Below are positions 20,501-26,845 of a DNA stretch of 64,000 bases, one piece after another. How positions within the stretch are numbered: position 1 is the stretch's first letter; each line of letters starts with the position of its first letter. Below the pieces are notes generated by a model. It had not been told where the DNA came from and searched no databases. It saw nothing but the letters and a program-made list of their open reading frames with translations. Made by a program: the position numbers and the translations under genes. This stretch comes from Sutcliffiella deserti (GTDB lineage: Bacteria; Bacillota; Bacilli; Bacillales; Bacillaceae_I), in the NCBI RefSeq assembly GCF_020037475.1, contig NZ_JAIQDB010000006.1, positions 1 through 64,000 of the forward strand. The letters run 5' to 3'.

Positions 20501-22051
20501 GATCTAGAGGATGGAGTGTATCAATTAATTCTTCAAGCAAGTAACTTTGCTGGAAATGTGACAAGTGATCATACAGTTAGGGTAATTGTTGACACTCAAG
20601 TACCACAATTGGAAGTCGCATCACCTGTTGATAATATGGTTACCGACAAAGAAGTAATTGATGTAAACGGAAATGCATCCGATGCCAATCTAGAGAAAGT
20701 TTTAGTAAATGGTGAGGAAGTTGTAACGGATGATAATGGAGTGTTTTCTACTAGAATCATACTGGCAGAAGGAACACATACTGTTGAAATAGAAGCAGTT
20801 GATTTAGTTGGAAATGTGATAAAAGTAGAACGAACAGTAACCGTTGATTTAAGTGCTCCTCAAATTACTGATTTAACACCAAAGGAAGATCTTTATGTAA
20901 AACCTGGTGATAGCATAGAAGTATCCTTTAGAAGTGAATCAGAAGGAGGAACGGCTAGCTTCTCTATTAAACTGCCTGCCCAACTTTCTGCTCAGTCTTC
21001 TTCGGATAACGAAATGAATGAAATAGAACCGGGAGTTTACAAAGGAACGTGGAATGTTCCAACGAATGTAAATCTGCAAGGTGCCATCATTGAAGTAGTA
21101 TTCACTGATGATGCTGGAAATAGGGTAGTCCAAGAAACGCCTGGTAAGCTATTTATCAGTAAAGAACAAATTGAACGTATTTATGGTGAATCGAGATATC
21201 ATACTGCAGTAGAAACTAGCAAAAATGGCTGGACTTCGTCGGATACGGTTATCCTAGCTCGTGGCGACAACTATGCAGATGCATTAGCTGGGGTGCCATT
21301 AGCATATAAACTAGGAGCACCAATTCTATTGACAAGAGTAGATCGATTGCCAGAAGAAACGATGCAAGAAATCCAGCGATTAGGGGCAAGCAAGTTGGTA
21401 ATTCTAGGTGGTCCTGAGGCTATTAACGATACCATCGTTTCAAGGCTAGAGGCTGAAGGGTTAGAAATAACTCGTATTGCTGGAACTAACCGTTATCATA
21501 CTGCAGCATTAATTGCTGAGCAATTAGCACCAGATGGAGTAGATAAAGTGGTTGTAGCAAGCGGTCAGAATTTCCCTGATGCCTTATCTGTTGCTACTTT
21601 TGCAGCAAGAGAAGGAATGCCGATCTTGTTGACACCTGCTAAAGGTTTACCAGAATACACCTCAGATGCAATCCATGCGCTTGGAGCAACTAAGAGTATT
21701 GTAGTGGGTGGTTCGGATGTGATACCTGAAGAGGTTGCAGAACAACTACCTGAATTTGAACGCTTAAGTGGAGCTAATCGTTTTGAAACAAATGTTGAAG
21801 TAGCGAGAGCATTTGGTGTAGATAATAAACATATGTATGTAGCCACTGGAAGAGAGTTTGCAGATGCATTAACTGGATCAGTTCTTGCTGCTAACAATAA
21901 CAGTGCTATACTACTGGTTGATGAAGAAGAAGTAAGACAAATTGTTTCAGAATATTTAATAGAGCAAGGAGTTAAACAGCTAACTATATTTGGTGGAGAA
22001 TATGCTGTTACTCCATCTGTAGTTGCAGCATTAGAGAAAATAATAGAATAA
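11501..22051 (+). CDS. Giant (about 3516 aa) multi-domain S8 protease with beta-propeller, five GATase/ThuA-like modules and CWB2 repeats
   Basis: Domains in order: signal peptide (ends near residue 45), acidic linker, I9-like propeptide, and an S8 catalytic domain with Asp267, His309 and Ser484 (GTSMATPH). Then carboxypeptidase-regulatory-like (CarboxypepD_reg) domains and a PQQ-type beta-propeller at about 720-1075 with repeated TG.xxW blades. Five roughly 210-residue Rossmann-like modules follow (beginning VVVLDDYEGE, VGIIGDTSSN, IGVIVDGQSS, IAVVGTSLNV, IAVLGDSSTS), each flanked by CarboxypepD_reg domains. Ig-like domains (about 2950-3160) and three CWB2 wall-binding repeats at the C-terminus complete it. 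Only the protease region predicts an activity: extracellular proteolysis at the wall, Vpr/Bpr-like. ATG 11501 lacks a close SD; TTG 11528, preceded 8 bases upstream by GGGGGTG, is an alternative that places the signal peptide at the N-terminus. Confidence 0.88.
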   Translation: MKKSGGAKGLKLNYSKQKKKCFSLFMIFLMISSLLLPGLAGAQTQTDESSTLTVEEEQKLEKEREQNNENHSSDSNSEISESGIPSLLDGIDLKEEPEYGEGDFVLGGKVETEIINELDTNGIAKIIIRLEDAVDMGELSATVSALENRTARVETVVDHLKDVANASQSKLMKQLQDFESEKMVSNIQTFWVINGISATINKEALEQIAQREDVKRITLDREFQVPEILEEESPPRLPEWGLEKIFAPRVWGEYELQGEGIVVGIMDTGVQGDHEALSHNYRGRDGGHQYSWVDLSGHEYSTPNDGHGHGTHVAGSAVGGGAGEPIGVAPGAEWIAAKIFNDSGGTTASAIHAAFEWFLAPGGDPSKAPHVVNNSWGSADTYRTEFLEGVRAWVAAGIFPLFAAGNDGPGAQTIGSPGSFPEAFAIGASDVNDRIASFSSRGPVSWPNENGEQIRYVKPEVSAPGHQIYSAWPSGGYNTISGTSMATPHVAGAIALLLQSQPDLTIDEVADLLQSTARTESHMGALPNDNYGYGIVNIYQAVTEAAYAGEVTGSLKDKEGNPISGEIFLPKEDLRIEVREDGLFSFKVREAKHEVEIDAFGFHAIKDTLEVKKGEVISREWILEKAERFNIQGTVTNSDGDPLPYAYVRVLDTPLKTVRTNSAGQFLIESVPENEYTLVVNGKGIKQETETITVDKNTTVNFEVSSTGITALDGWATSKNNFSRNAVTTAEVDAENLESSWFYESNGQILFSSPVIADGKVVFTTDRGYVQVVDQITGEEEWSIRTGSTNRSTPTVVNGIVYVAGGSDSQIYAIELETGRTIWTASLDFPAIYEAPIYHEGVLYITSYMDQDAKAVALNAETGAKVWEKSTGNGSFFGGAIGEGLLYVGTYDSKQLTALSLSDGTEQWQVTLENEGFAASPVYVDGVVYAVSSDFTRETGTLNAYEASTGNKLWSAANIGDTQAGTPILFDDLVIIGSATHPDIKAFNKNTGKLVWQTDNGSSMVNSGAVSGNGYLFVTDLSSNLQVYDVFTGEKLHTYGLKNLSTTGVAITEGQVIVGDHSGVSSFNAPGRLSGSISGEDGQPIQAKLTIAENGVSAVADEEGNYSLNAPPGTYTVKVASYGFKQIEEEVTFVTGYEVTKNFELVPGSNGSVSGNVKDKRSGLSLAGVSVSVEDTPLEWTTGTDGNFSFPDVHEGTYEVLFSLAGYVDQVISVTVKAGENTEVPFDMTPVDVVVLDDYEGEIVRFLNNNNIPAEERGWDVIDEIGSYQVLYMNGAYTSSGLRPTEEKFNNLVSAAEENGVSVVFADTWGISYGSLRHLWEFRNDPAQYNSDYYDATVRLQVDEEHPILEGLEKGGNYDLHHNGDFVWFNQYSGRNLATVGSTRVGYVGSGVSYKGVNEDSAHLLLSTHTASPWISPFNGWLPTQQQILLNGIDFLLDAEFGEVSGSVVDTDGNPMEVTVEVVETGVTTNSSGGSYGLFHDEGTYKVAFRKAGYAMQEATVEFAKGQPVIKDVTMEVSNSGTISGQVTNKITGQAVPYVEIKLYDEEDNLVTEEVSSINGGYEITGLDEALYTLKIVLRDHVTYTQQINVAGDPIQLDIELYPSPKVGIIGDTSSNSLRELLDENGIEATNYSAISNILSELSNLDVIFFNDQSINTVTLPVLEEFLAEADKHEVSVIFGDTYWTGSGLNHLVNRFQDPESRTTHRDYSSSAGYEVIVENPIFGNLKSGDFVDILLPNRSDVASFDGYSGYPLAYVKHESNEDVHGLGMAYKPRTGSSMELLMGGHGMSFTHNMSHYTESGKDIFLNAILWAAYIEYNVIEGYVTDKEGNPLYANVKVKDQGLSTWTDPETGFFSIAALDGEYELEIDSFAYQTNTRSVTVDENSEQFTVELELQENIGTLEGKFFDENTLEGIEGVHIEVVDFPREGNTAISGNFTIENLEPGNYSLVVSKEGYVLQELDVIIKANETTILERKMKPSPTIGVIVDGQSSSAVKLKDYLTPRGYSVEDLYYSDLDKVGDYDLIFANSDYNNSLNPEKEVFLDFVKELDRTETPVIWTGSGGPRGSIRFLVDYLGDPSIEHMGSTPSSQRMLTATILEEHPLIEGVKTDENGQFTFDSRYYHGFEGYTGTTIAEVSHEGQGELGSFVAYGGRTLNSVEVLLSNMTFGYGFTESAYFDENRERIVNNALTWALDNTEPLVGEVHGQVNNNFDRGVYSTVTVEETGYTFQTEQDGTFFLALDTGTYTLNIEAFGHEAESFEVQVERGQSKDQTFTMTSENSGLIKGQIKADDTNNGIEGARIQLEGTPLQTITDAQGNYELQAPTGNYQVRVTANGYSPQVESVEVKHNEEVTLNFTLGISEKIAVVGTSLNVNRLVNVLEQQGYEAIPWINSDTDQLMEELSEYALVIFNDRNTSAMPEAKFKEFVELADSYAISMIFTSQFSGGTIRDLSSFYGDPVSVTQGFSPGHVNYTVVEEHPIFAGYKVGDVIKILDNGTSNQQWSYFADYSGTTIADLTNDTDGKLGEGLAYKFRTANNVHILLGSLHSGSYGNPEQRWAADTTQIFTNTVDWAISASLGEITGTVKDTEGEPISGATVSIESEELTTKANSQGQYRLGVGAGSYEVKVQAPGYTTQTEEVEVEELGQAVELNFTMVKTDRMTVSGNVTDLNDEGLEGAKITLTEKTGLFEGVEETNEAGAYQFDELLAGEYEIKVEVNGYQTITQDILIEEGENVELSFKLSDFNIAVLGDSSTSLTDFFNENDFAAQKRDWDIVDDVYNYKVIIVNTGKGTKEQITKLIEESNKYETSLVFVDTWGVDGSIQLLEEAIGNPTRAEHGYNEGAVYVDVVKANEIFSDLGDENIKIHSEKSPYATFENYEGITLANLVVDGKDKGATVAYDFQSKNHMHLLLSTFAVNNMISPDQGWTDQGKQLYLQAIEWARDGVQELPATPEANEEEMISTDGNVTITGTAEYRSTVTILDGEEVLASISPERDGSFTADLKDLEDGVYQLILQASNFAGNVTSDHTVRVIVDTQVPQLEVASPVDNMVTDKEVIDVNGNASDANLEKVLVNGEEVVTDDNGVFSTRIILAEGTHTVEIEAVDLVGNVIKVERTVTVDLSAPQITDLTPKEDLYVKPGDSIEVSFRSESEGGTASFSIKLPAQLSAQSSSDNEMNEIEPGVYKGTWNVPTNVNLQGAIIEVVFTDDAGNRVVQETPGKLFISKEQIERIYGESRYHTAVETSKNGWTSSDTVILARGDNYADALAGVPLAYKLGAPILLTRVDRLPEETMQEIQRLGASKLVILGGPEAINDTIVSRLEAEGLEITRIAGTNRYHTAALIAEQLAPDGVDKVVVASGQNFPDALSVATFAAREGMPILLTPAKGLPEYTSDAIHALGATKSIVVGGSDVIPEEVAEQLPEFERLSGANRFETNVEVARAFGVDNKHMYVATGREFADALTGSVLAANNNSAILLVDEEEVRQIVSEYLIEQGVKQLTIFGGEYAVTPSVVAALEKIIE

Positions 22052-22068
22052 ACTAGCTTGCCTAAATT

Positions 22069-22107
22069 AAGAACCCATCTTCTTTTAATGAAGATGGGTT
22101 CTTTTTT
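22069..22107 (+). terminator. Rho-independent terminator of the giant protease gene
   Basis: A 14-bp stem (arm AAGAACCCATCTTC, 22069-22082 with 22090-22103) is followed by TTTTTT. Confidence 0.92.
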
Positions 22108-22191
22108 AATTTCAAATTCAATTATAGGACTAAAAGGTGTGCAACATTGAATATTACTCTATGACCTTATTTATTTGTAAGCTTCTAAAAT

Positions 22192-23175
22192 TTAATAAAC
22201 CTTGTCACCATTAAATATAGAATTTTTTACAACGACATAATCCACTGTACGAATTGCTTCAAGCTTTGTTCCGCCTGCGTAGGAAATGGAGGATTGTAGG
22301 TCTTGTTCCATTTCTATCAAGGTATCTTTTAAAGACCCTTTATGCTCCACATACATTTTCTTACCTTCTACATTTTTCTTTTCACCTTTTTGAAATTCTG
22401 AAGCGGATCCAAAGTATTCTTTGAATAGCTTGCCATCTTTTTCAAATGTTTCACCAGGTGATTCTTCATGCCCTGCAAACAAAGAACCAATCATAACCAT
22501 AGTTGCTCCGAATCTGATAGATTTAGCAACATCTCCATGGGTACGAATTCCTCCATCAGCAATAATAGGCTTTGTTGCAGCCTTGGCGCACCAACGAAGC
22601 GCTGCAAGTTGCCAGCCTCCAGTACCAAAGCCTGTTTTAATTTTTGTAATGCATACTTTACCCGGTCCAATGCCCACTTTAGTAGCGTCAGCACCAGCAT
22701 GTTCTAATTCTCTAACCGCTTCAGGTGTCCCCACATTTCCAGCAATAATAAAGCAGTCAGGTAAATGCTTCTTTATATGTTTAATCATCTCAATAACAGC
22801 ATTTGAGTGACCATGGGCAATATCTATCGTAATGAAGTTCGGTATCAACGCTTCCGCTGCTAACTGTTCGATGAATCCATACTCATCCTCTTTTACTCCA
22901 ACACTTATAGAGGAGATTAATCCGCGTTCTTTCATATCTTTTATAAAATGTTGACGCTTTTCTGGTTCAAATCGATGCATAATGTAGAAGTAACCATTTT
23001 CAGCCAAGTAAATTGCTATACTCTCATCTATAATAGTCTGCATGTTTGCAGGTACGACAGGCAATTTAAAAGTATGACCACCTAAAGTTACAGTTGTATC
23101 ACATTCAGATCGACTGTTCACCACACATTTAGCCGGAATTAATTGAATATCTTCATAATCAAATACATTTTCCAT
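22192..23175 (-). CDS. guaC: GMP reductase
   Basis: The 327-aa IMPDH/GMPR-family enzyme converts GMP and NADPH to IMP, ammonia and NADP in purine salvage. The diagnostic loop [15 protein letters not shown] holds the nucleophile Cys175, followed by [10 protein letters not shown]. It lacks the CBS domains of IMP dehydrogenase and has the length of type-2 GMP reductases. The start ATG has AGGGGTG upstream. The promoter region (next entry) carries two PurBox-like sequences, suggesting PurR control. No riboswitch was seen. Confidence 0.95.
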   Translation of the reverse strand: MENVFDYEDIQLIPAKCVVNSRSECDTTVTLGGHTFKLPVVPANMQTIIDESIAIYLAENGYFYIMHRFEPEKRQHFIKDMKERGLISSISVGVKEDEYGFIEQLAAEALIPNFITIDIAHGHSNAVIEMIKHIKKHLPDCFIIAGNVGTPEAVRELEHAGADATKVGIGPGKVCITKIKTGFGTGGWQLAALRWCAKAATKPIIADGGIRTHGDVAKSIRFGATMVMIGSLFAGHEESPGETFEKDGKLFKEYFGSASEFQKGEKKNVEGKKMYVEHKGSLKDTLIEMEQDLQSSISYAGGTKLEAIRTVDYVVVKNSIFNGDKVY

Positions 23176-23187
23176 AGTAACACCCCT

Positions 23188-23266
23188 AAATACGAATAAT
23201 TACGTAGATTTAAATTAAAATTGTTCGTCCGTAGGCTAATTTACATTATTTCCGCAATATTGTCAA
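23188..23266 (-). promoter_or_regulatory. guaC promoter with paired PurR-type operator (PurBoxes)
   Basis: On the minus strand TTGACA (23261-23266) and TAAATT (23238-23243) are separated by 17 bases. Just downstream lie two inverted elements: AAATACGAATAAT on the plus strand (23188-23200; two mismatches to the remembered PurBox AWWWCCGAACWWT), and CGGACGAACAAT on the minus strand (23220-23231; core CGAACAAT intact). Taken as 14-mers their separation is 17 bases, the spacing I recall for PurR-controlled promoters in Bacillus. Both sit between the -10 and the start codon, consistent with repression. Confidence 0.55.
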
Positions 23267-23390
23267 TCCAAAATAAAGCAAAAGGTACGATGATAGAAAA
23301 AGTAGTGGCCTTATTTCTAGTACTACAAGGGCCGATGGATTTTATTAGAAGAAAAAGGATGTTGAACATTTCAGGTGGAATTTGTAAGCT

Positions 23391-23610
23391 GTTAGATGGA
23401 AATTTAGAAGTTGTTAGATGGAACATGAAAGTGGTTAGATGAAATATTAAAGCTGATAGATGAAACAAGAGACTGTTAGATGAAACATGAGAGTTGTTAG
23501 AAGAAATTTCAAAACTGTTAGATGAAATCCCAAAGTTGTTAGATAAAACAAGAAAGCTGTTAGATGAAAATCAAAAAGTGTTAGATGAAACCAGAAAATT
23601 TGTCAGATTA
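23391..23610. repeat. Tandem array of eleven degenerate 21-bp units
   Basis: Eleven units, most beginning GTTAGATGAAA, start at 23391, 23413, 23434, 23455, 23475, 23496, 23517, 23538, 23559, 23580 and 23602, a period of 20-22 bp. Each carries an A-rich middle. No ORF is maintained through it: the unit contains TGA in one frame and its copies drift. It lies about 125 bp upstream of the guaC -35 box. Function unknown. Confidence 0.85.
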
Positions 23611-23754
23611 ATAAAATAAATTATCCCACAGCTTAATATTAAACCACTAATAACCCTCTAAATAGAATGATATGCGCTAAAATGAACTTCGGGAAGGATT
23701 TTTTGACCTTAAGAAGTGCAAAATTGAACAAATATGCTCATTTTTAAAATAATT

Positions 23755-23945
23755 TGCTCTGTTAAAGATGAATGTTGGTAATAGAGTGCTTCACCAGCGA
23801 AGGTTGGAGAAAAAGGCGGAGACTCCAACGGGGCGCGATAGCGGAATACTTGCGAGGCCCCACACTCGCAGCCGAGGAGGATCTCGCACCGCCCCGTGGA
23901 ACGCGTAGCCTTTAGCGGAAGTCAACAGCGGCGTTTAACAGAGTA
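23755..23945. mobile_element. MITE-like interspersed repeat, full copy
   Basis: About 190 bp bounded by terminal inverted repeats CTCTGTTAAA (23757-23766) and TTTAACAGAG (23934-23943). The GC-rich interior contains GGCGGAGACTCCAACGGG and GGAACGCGTAGCC blocks shared with the copies at 1-56 and 55835-56018. No transposase ORF is present, so mobilisation would need an enzyme supplied elsewhere. The neighbouring stretches (23611-23754 and 23946-24124) are AT-rich and show nothing else I recognise. Confidence 0.75.
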
Positions 23946-24124
23946 AAAAATAAGCATAGAGTGCCAAAATCGCAGAAATTGCAACGAACTTAAGTTGTAG
24001 CTGTCGAACTATATTTCTACCTTAATATCGCCTTGTAAAAAAAAAAAACAAGTACTTTCCTCATATATTTTAATTTTTCGGAATAGTAAAAACAATAGAA
24101 CTTTATTCATTTTTATAAATTATA

Positions 24125-24169
24125 TTGCATAATTATGTACCTGTGTTAAAATACATTTATTCGAATAAA
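24125..24169 (+). promoter_or_regulatory. Promoter of the amino-acid ABC operon with two palindromic operator candidates
   Basis: TTGCAT (24125-24130) is followed after 16 bases by TAAAAT (24147-24152), preceded by TGT as an extended -10. Palindrome 1, TGCATAATTATGTA (24126-24139), overlaps the -35 and spacer. Palindrome 2, TTTATTCGAATAAA (24156-24169), is a perfect 14-bp dyad at the expected transcription start. They loosely resemble ArgR/AhrC boxes, but several positions differ, so the regulator is only a guess. Confidence 0.45.
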
Positions 24170-24263
24170 CATACATATGGGATATTACTTGAAATAAAGT
24201 CGAGTTTGTTTCATAATGTTATTAAATTTTAATTTTCAGAAAATTAAGAGGGGGAAAATTATT

Positions 24264-25058
24264 GTGAAAAAGTGGTTATTGTTATTAATGAGTATTTTAG
24301 TAGTGGGATTATTGGCAGCATGTGGAACAAATGGTAATGATGAAGAAGGTACTGGAAGTGGAGACCAAACAGAAGATAAACAAGTTCTTCGCATGGGTAC
24401 ATCTGCTGACTATCCTCCATTTGAATATATTGATACGGAGGTAGGAGAAGAAATTATCGGTTTTGATATTGACCTTGCAAAAGCAATTACTGAAGAACTA
24501 GGCTATGAGCTTGAAGTGCAAGATATCGATTTTGGTAGTTTGATAACAGCGATGGACGCAGGGAACATCGATTTGATACTAGCAGGTATGACTCCAACGG
24601 AAGAACGTTTAGAGCAAGTGGACTTTACAGATATTTATTATGCTGCAAACCATATGCTTGTTTCACTGAAAGATAGTAATATTTCAAGTATTGAAGAATT
24701 AGAAGGTAAAACTGTTGGTGTACAACTTGGCTCTATTCAAGTAGACCAGGCGGAGGCAATTGCCGAAGAAGTTAATATTACTATCGAAAACCGTGATCGT
24801 ATCCCACAATTGATTCAGGAATTAAAAGCAGGACGCATCGATGCAGCAATCATAGAAGATACAGTCATGAAGGGTTACCTTGAGAGCGATGAGGAATTAA
24901 CAGGATTTACGCTTGACTCAGGTGAAGAAGGTTCTGCTATTGCTTTACCAAAAGACAGTGAGTTAACAGAAGAATTTAACCGCGTATTAGCCGAAATGAA
25001 AGAAAATGGTGAACTGGACGCATTGATTGTTAAGTGGTTTGGCGGCGAAGAAGAATAG
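24264..25058 (+). CDS. Amino-acid ABC transporter substrate-binding lipoprotein
   Basis: The 264-aa product is a family-3 extracellular solute-binding protein. The signal peptide ends in lipobox LAAC with Cys20, so the mature protein is membrane-anchored outside the cell. The family motif GTSADYPPFEY, then IIGFDIDLAKAI and GMTPTEER, indicate a polar or basic amino-acid binder; it resembles ArtP-type arginine-binding proteins, but the ligand cannot be fixed by eye. GTG 24264 follows AAGAGGGGG and begins the signal peptide. It is the first gene of a transporter operon with the permease and ATPase. Confidence 0.88.
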   Translation: MKKWLLLLMSILVVGLLAACGTNGNDEEGTGSGDQTEDKQVLRMGTSADYPPFEYIDTEVGEEIIGFDIDLAKAITEELGYELEVQDIDFGSLITAMDAGNIDLILAGMTPTEERLEQVDFTDIYYAANHMLVSLKDSNISSIEELEGKTVGVQLGSIQVDQAEAIAEEVNITIENRDRIPQLIQELKAGRIDAAIIEDTVMKGYLESDEELTGFTLDSGEEGSAIALPKDSELTEEFNRVLAEMKENGELDALIVKWFGGEEE

Positions 25059-25069
25059 TTTGTATAAAG

Positions 25070-25108
25070 TCAGAAGGGTAGAAACTTGCCCTTTTGATTT
25101 TGTTTTTT
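25070..25108 (+). terminator. Intra-operon attenuating terminator between binding protein and permease
   Basis: The stem TCAGAAGGG (25070-25078) pairs with CCCTTTTGA (25089-25097), including one G-T pair, and is followed by TTTTGTTTTTT. Placed between the lipoprotein and permease genes, it would lower permease and ATPase expression relative to the binding protein. Confidence 0.7.
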
Positions 25109-25141
25109 AACGTATTTTCGAGCGGAGAGGAATGGGAGCAC

Positions 25142-25810
25142 TTGAATTTTGATTTTTTGGATTTTAGCGCGATAAGCGGGTCCACCACATTTATCCTTGA
25201 AGGGCTGAAAGTGACCTTGCAAGTGGTCTCTTTAGCAGGTATTTTAGGGTTTGTGATTGGAACCCTATTAGCACTATGTAAGATAGGAAGAATAAAAGTA
25301 TTAACTATATTGGCTGATATTTATACATCTATCTTTCGTGGTACACCACTTGTACTTCAATTAATGATCATTTATTTTGGTCTTCCCCAGATGATCGGGA
25401 TAAATTTTGAGCCTGTAACAGCTGCAGTTTTAGCATTCGGATTAAACTCCGGGGCTTATATCTCTGAAGTAATTCGAGCTGGTATCCTTGCTGTGGATAA
25501 AGGACAGAGGGAAGCAGCAATGGCATTGGGTGTTCCTTATCGTCAAATGATGAAGGATATTATTCTTCCGCAGGCACTAAAAAATATTTTACCAGCACTA
25601 ATGAATGAATATATTACTCTAACAAAAGAATCTGCCATTGTAACAGTTATCGGTGTTATGGACGTGATGAGAAGATCCTATATGGTTGGTTCTAATACGT
25701 ACGCTTATTTAGAGGCCTTTATATTTGCAGGGCTTGTCTATTATATACTGGTAATGATTCTTACACTCCTTGGCAAATTGCTTGAAAGGAGAATGAGACG
25801 CAGTGATTAA
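25142..25810 (+). CDS. Amino-acid ABC transporter permease
   Basis: The 222-aa integral membrane protein of the HisMQ type has about five membrane segments. The EAA loop motif [24 protein letters not shown] contacts the ATPase. TTG 25142 is my preferred start: GGAGAGG lies 11 bases upstream and the protein then begins MNFDFLDF, as in ArtQ-type permeases; an upstream in-frame start would add an unlikely leader. Its 3' end overlaps the ATPase gene by 8 bases, indicating translational coupling. Confidence 0.85.
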   Translation: MNFDFLDFSAISGSTTFILEGLKVTLQVVSLAGILGFVIGTLLALCKIGRIKVLTILADIYTSIFRGTPLVLQLMIIYFGLPQMIGINFEPVTAAVLAFGLNSGAYISEVIRAGILAVDKGQREAAMALGVPYRQMMKDIILPQALKNILPALMNEYITLTKESAIVTVIGVMDVMRRSYMVGSNTYAYLEAFIFAGLVYYILVMILTLLGKLLERRMRRSD

Positions 25811-26525
25811 AATTGAGAATTTGCACAAATCGTTTGGTAAACTAGAGGTATTAAAAGATATCTCTACTCAAATAAAAGAAGGTGAAGTTGTGGCTATCAT
25901 TGGTCCATCCGGATCAGGGAAATCCACTCTCCTTCGTTGCATGAATCTTCTCGAAGAACCTTCATCCGGACATATTTGGATCAAGGGGGAAGATGTGACA
26001 AATAAGAAGACGAACATCAACAAAGTGAGACAGAACTTAGGAATGGTATTTCAGCATTTTTATCTTTTTCCACATAAAACGGTTATGGAGAATTTAACCT
26101 ATGCTCCCGTATCAGTAAAAGGGATGAATAAAAAAGATGCAGAAACGAAAGCAATGGACCTTCTTGAAAAAGTCGGTCTATTAGAAAAGGCGAAAGAATA
26201 TCCAAATCGTCTTTCAGGTGGACAGAAGCAGCGAGTGGCCATCGCTCGAGCACTTGCTATGGACCCGGGAGTTATGCTATTTGATGAACCGACCTCAGCC
26301 CTTGATCCGGAAATGGTGAAAGAGGTGCTAGAGGTAATGAAAGCCTTAGCACATACAGGAATGACAATGGCGATTGTTACACATGAAATGGGCTTTGCCC
26401 GTGAAGTGGCGGACCGGGTATTATTCTTGGATGACGGTAAATTGGTAGAAGATGCCCCACCTGAAGAATTTTTTACGTCTCCGAAATCAGAACGTGCAAA
26501 GCTATTCTTAGAGAAGATGTTTTAG
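25803..26525 (+). CDS. Amino-acid ABC transporter ATP-binding protein
   Basis: The 240-aa polar-amino-acid ABC ATPase (GlnQ/ArtR-like) has Walker [10 protein letters not shown] (about 34-42), Q-loop [11 protein letters not shown], signature [15 protein letters not shown], Walker [15 protein letters not shown] and H-loop THEMGFARE. It energises uptake through the permease encoded just upstream. The start is GTG 25803, overlapping the permease gene. A terminator follows at 26540. Confidence 0.95.
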   Translation: MIKIENLHKSFGKLEVLKDISTQIKEGEVVAIIGPSGSGKSTLLRCMNLLEEPSSGHIWIKGEDVTNKKTNINKVRQNLGMVFQHFYLFPHKTVMENLTYAPVSVKGMNKKDAETKAMDLLEKVGLLEKAKEYPNRLSGGQKQRVAIARALAMDPGVMLFDEPTSALDPEMVKEVLEVMKALAHTGMTMAIVTHEMGFAREVADRVLFLDDGKLVEDAPPEEFFTSPKSERAKLFLEKMF

Positions 26526-26539
26526 AATTAATGATACAT

Positions 26540-26579
26540 AGCAGTGCTGTCGATGTAAAAATGACTGCATTGCTTTTTT
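26540..26579 (+). terminator. Rho-independent terminator of the ABC transporter operon
   Basis: Positions 26540-26552 pair with 26562-26574 (arms beginning AGCA and ending TGCT) with one mismatch and two G-T pairs, followed by TTTTTT. Confidence 0.75.
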
Positions 26580-26845
26580 GTACATTCAGAAGGTTATTCT
26601 TCGCTTTTCACATAATCCCCACTACAGTGACCCTTTCGTGAAATTAGTGGTAGCGTAAGTATCATAAAAGTAATAGTGGATACCTTTTTTTGTGGATAAA
26701 AACCAGGTTCCATATTGGAAATTACAACAAGAGAAATGTATAATTAGGACGCTATTTTGGAGCTATTCTAATTAAAGACGTGCTGGAAATATTGAGCTAT
26801 GTTTGTTACGATGAAAACAGAAAAAGAAAAGGTGGTAACTACCAA

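Noticed and set aside
22421..22810. 129-aa plus-strand ORF inside guaC
   Set aside because: It is fully antisense to a convincing GMP reductase and has no recognisable protein features.
23176..23390. A purine riboswitch upstream of guaC
   Set aside because: The conserved purine aptamer core was not found; two PurBox-like elements explain control better.
26580..26845. Sigma-B promoter before the RsbR-type gene
   Set aside because: No GTTT-N13-15-GGGWAW pair was found; only a TATAAT at 26749-26754 without a good -35.
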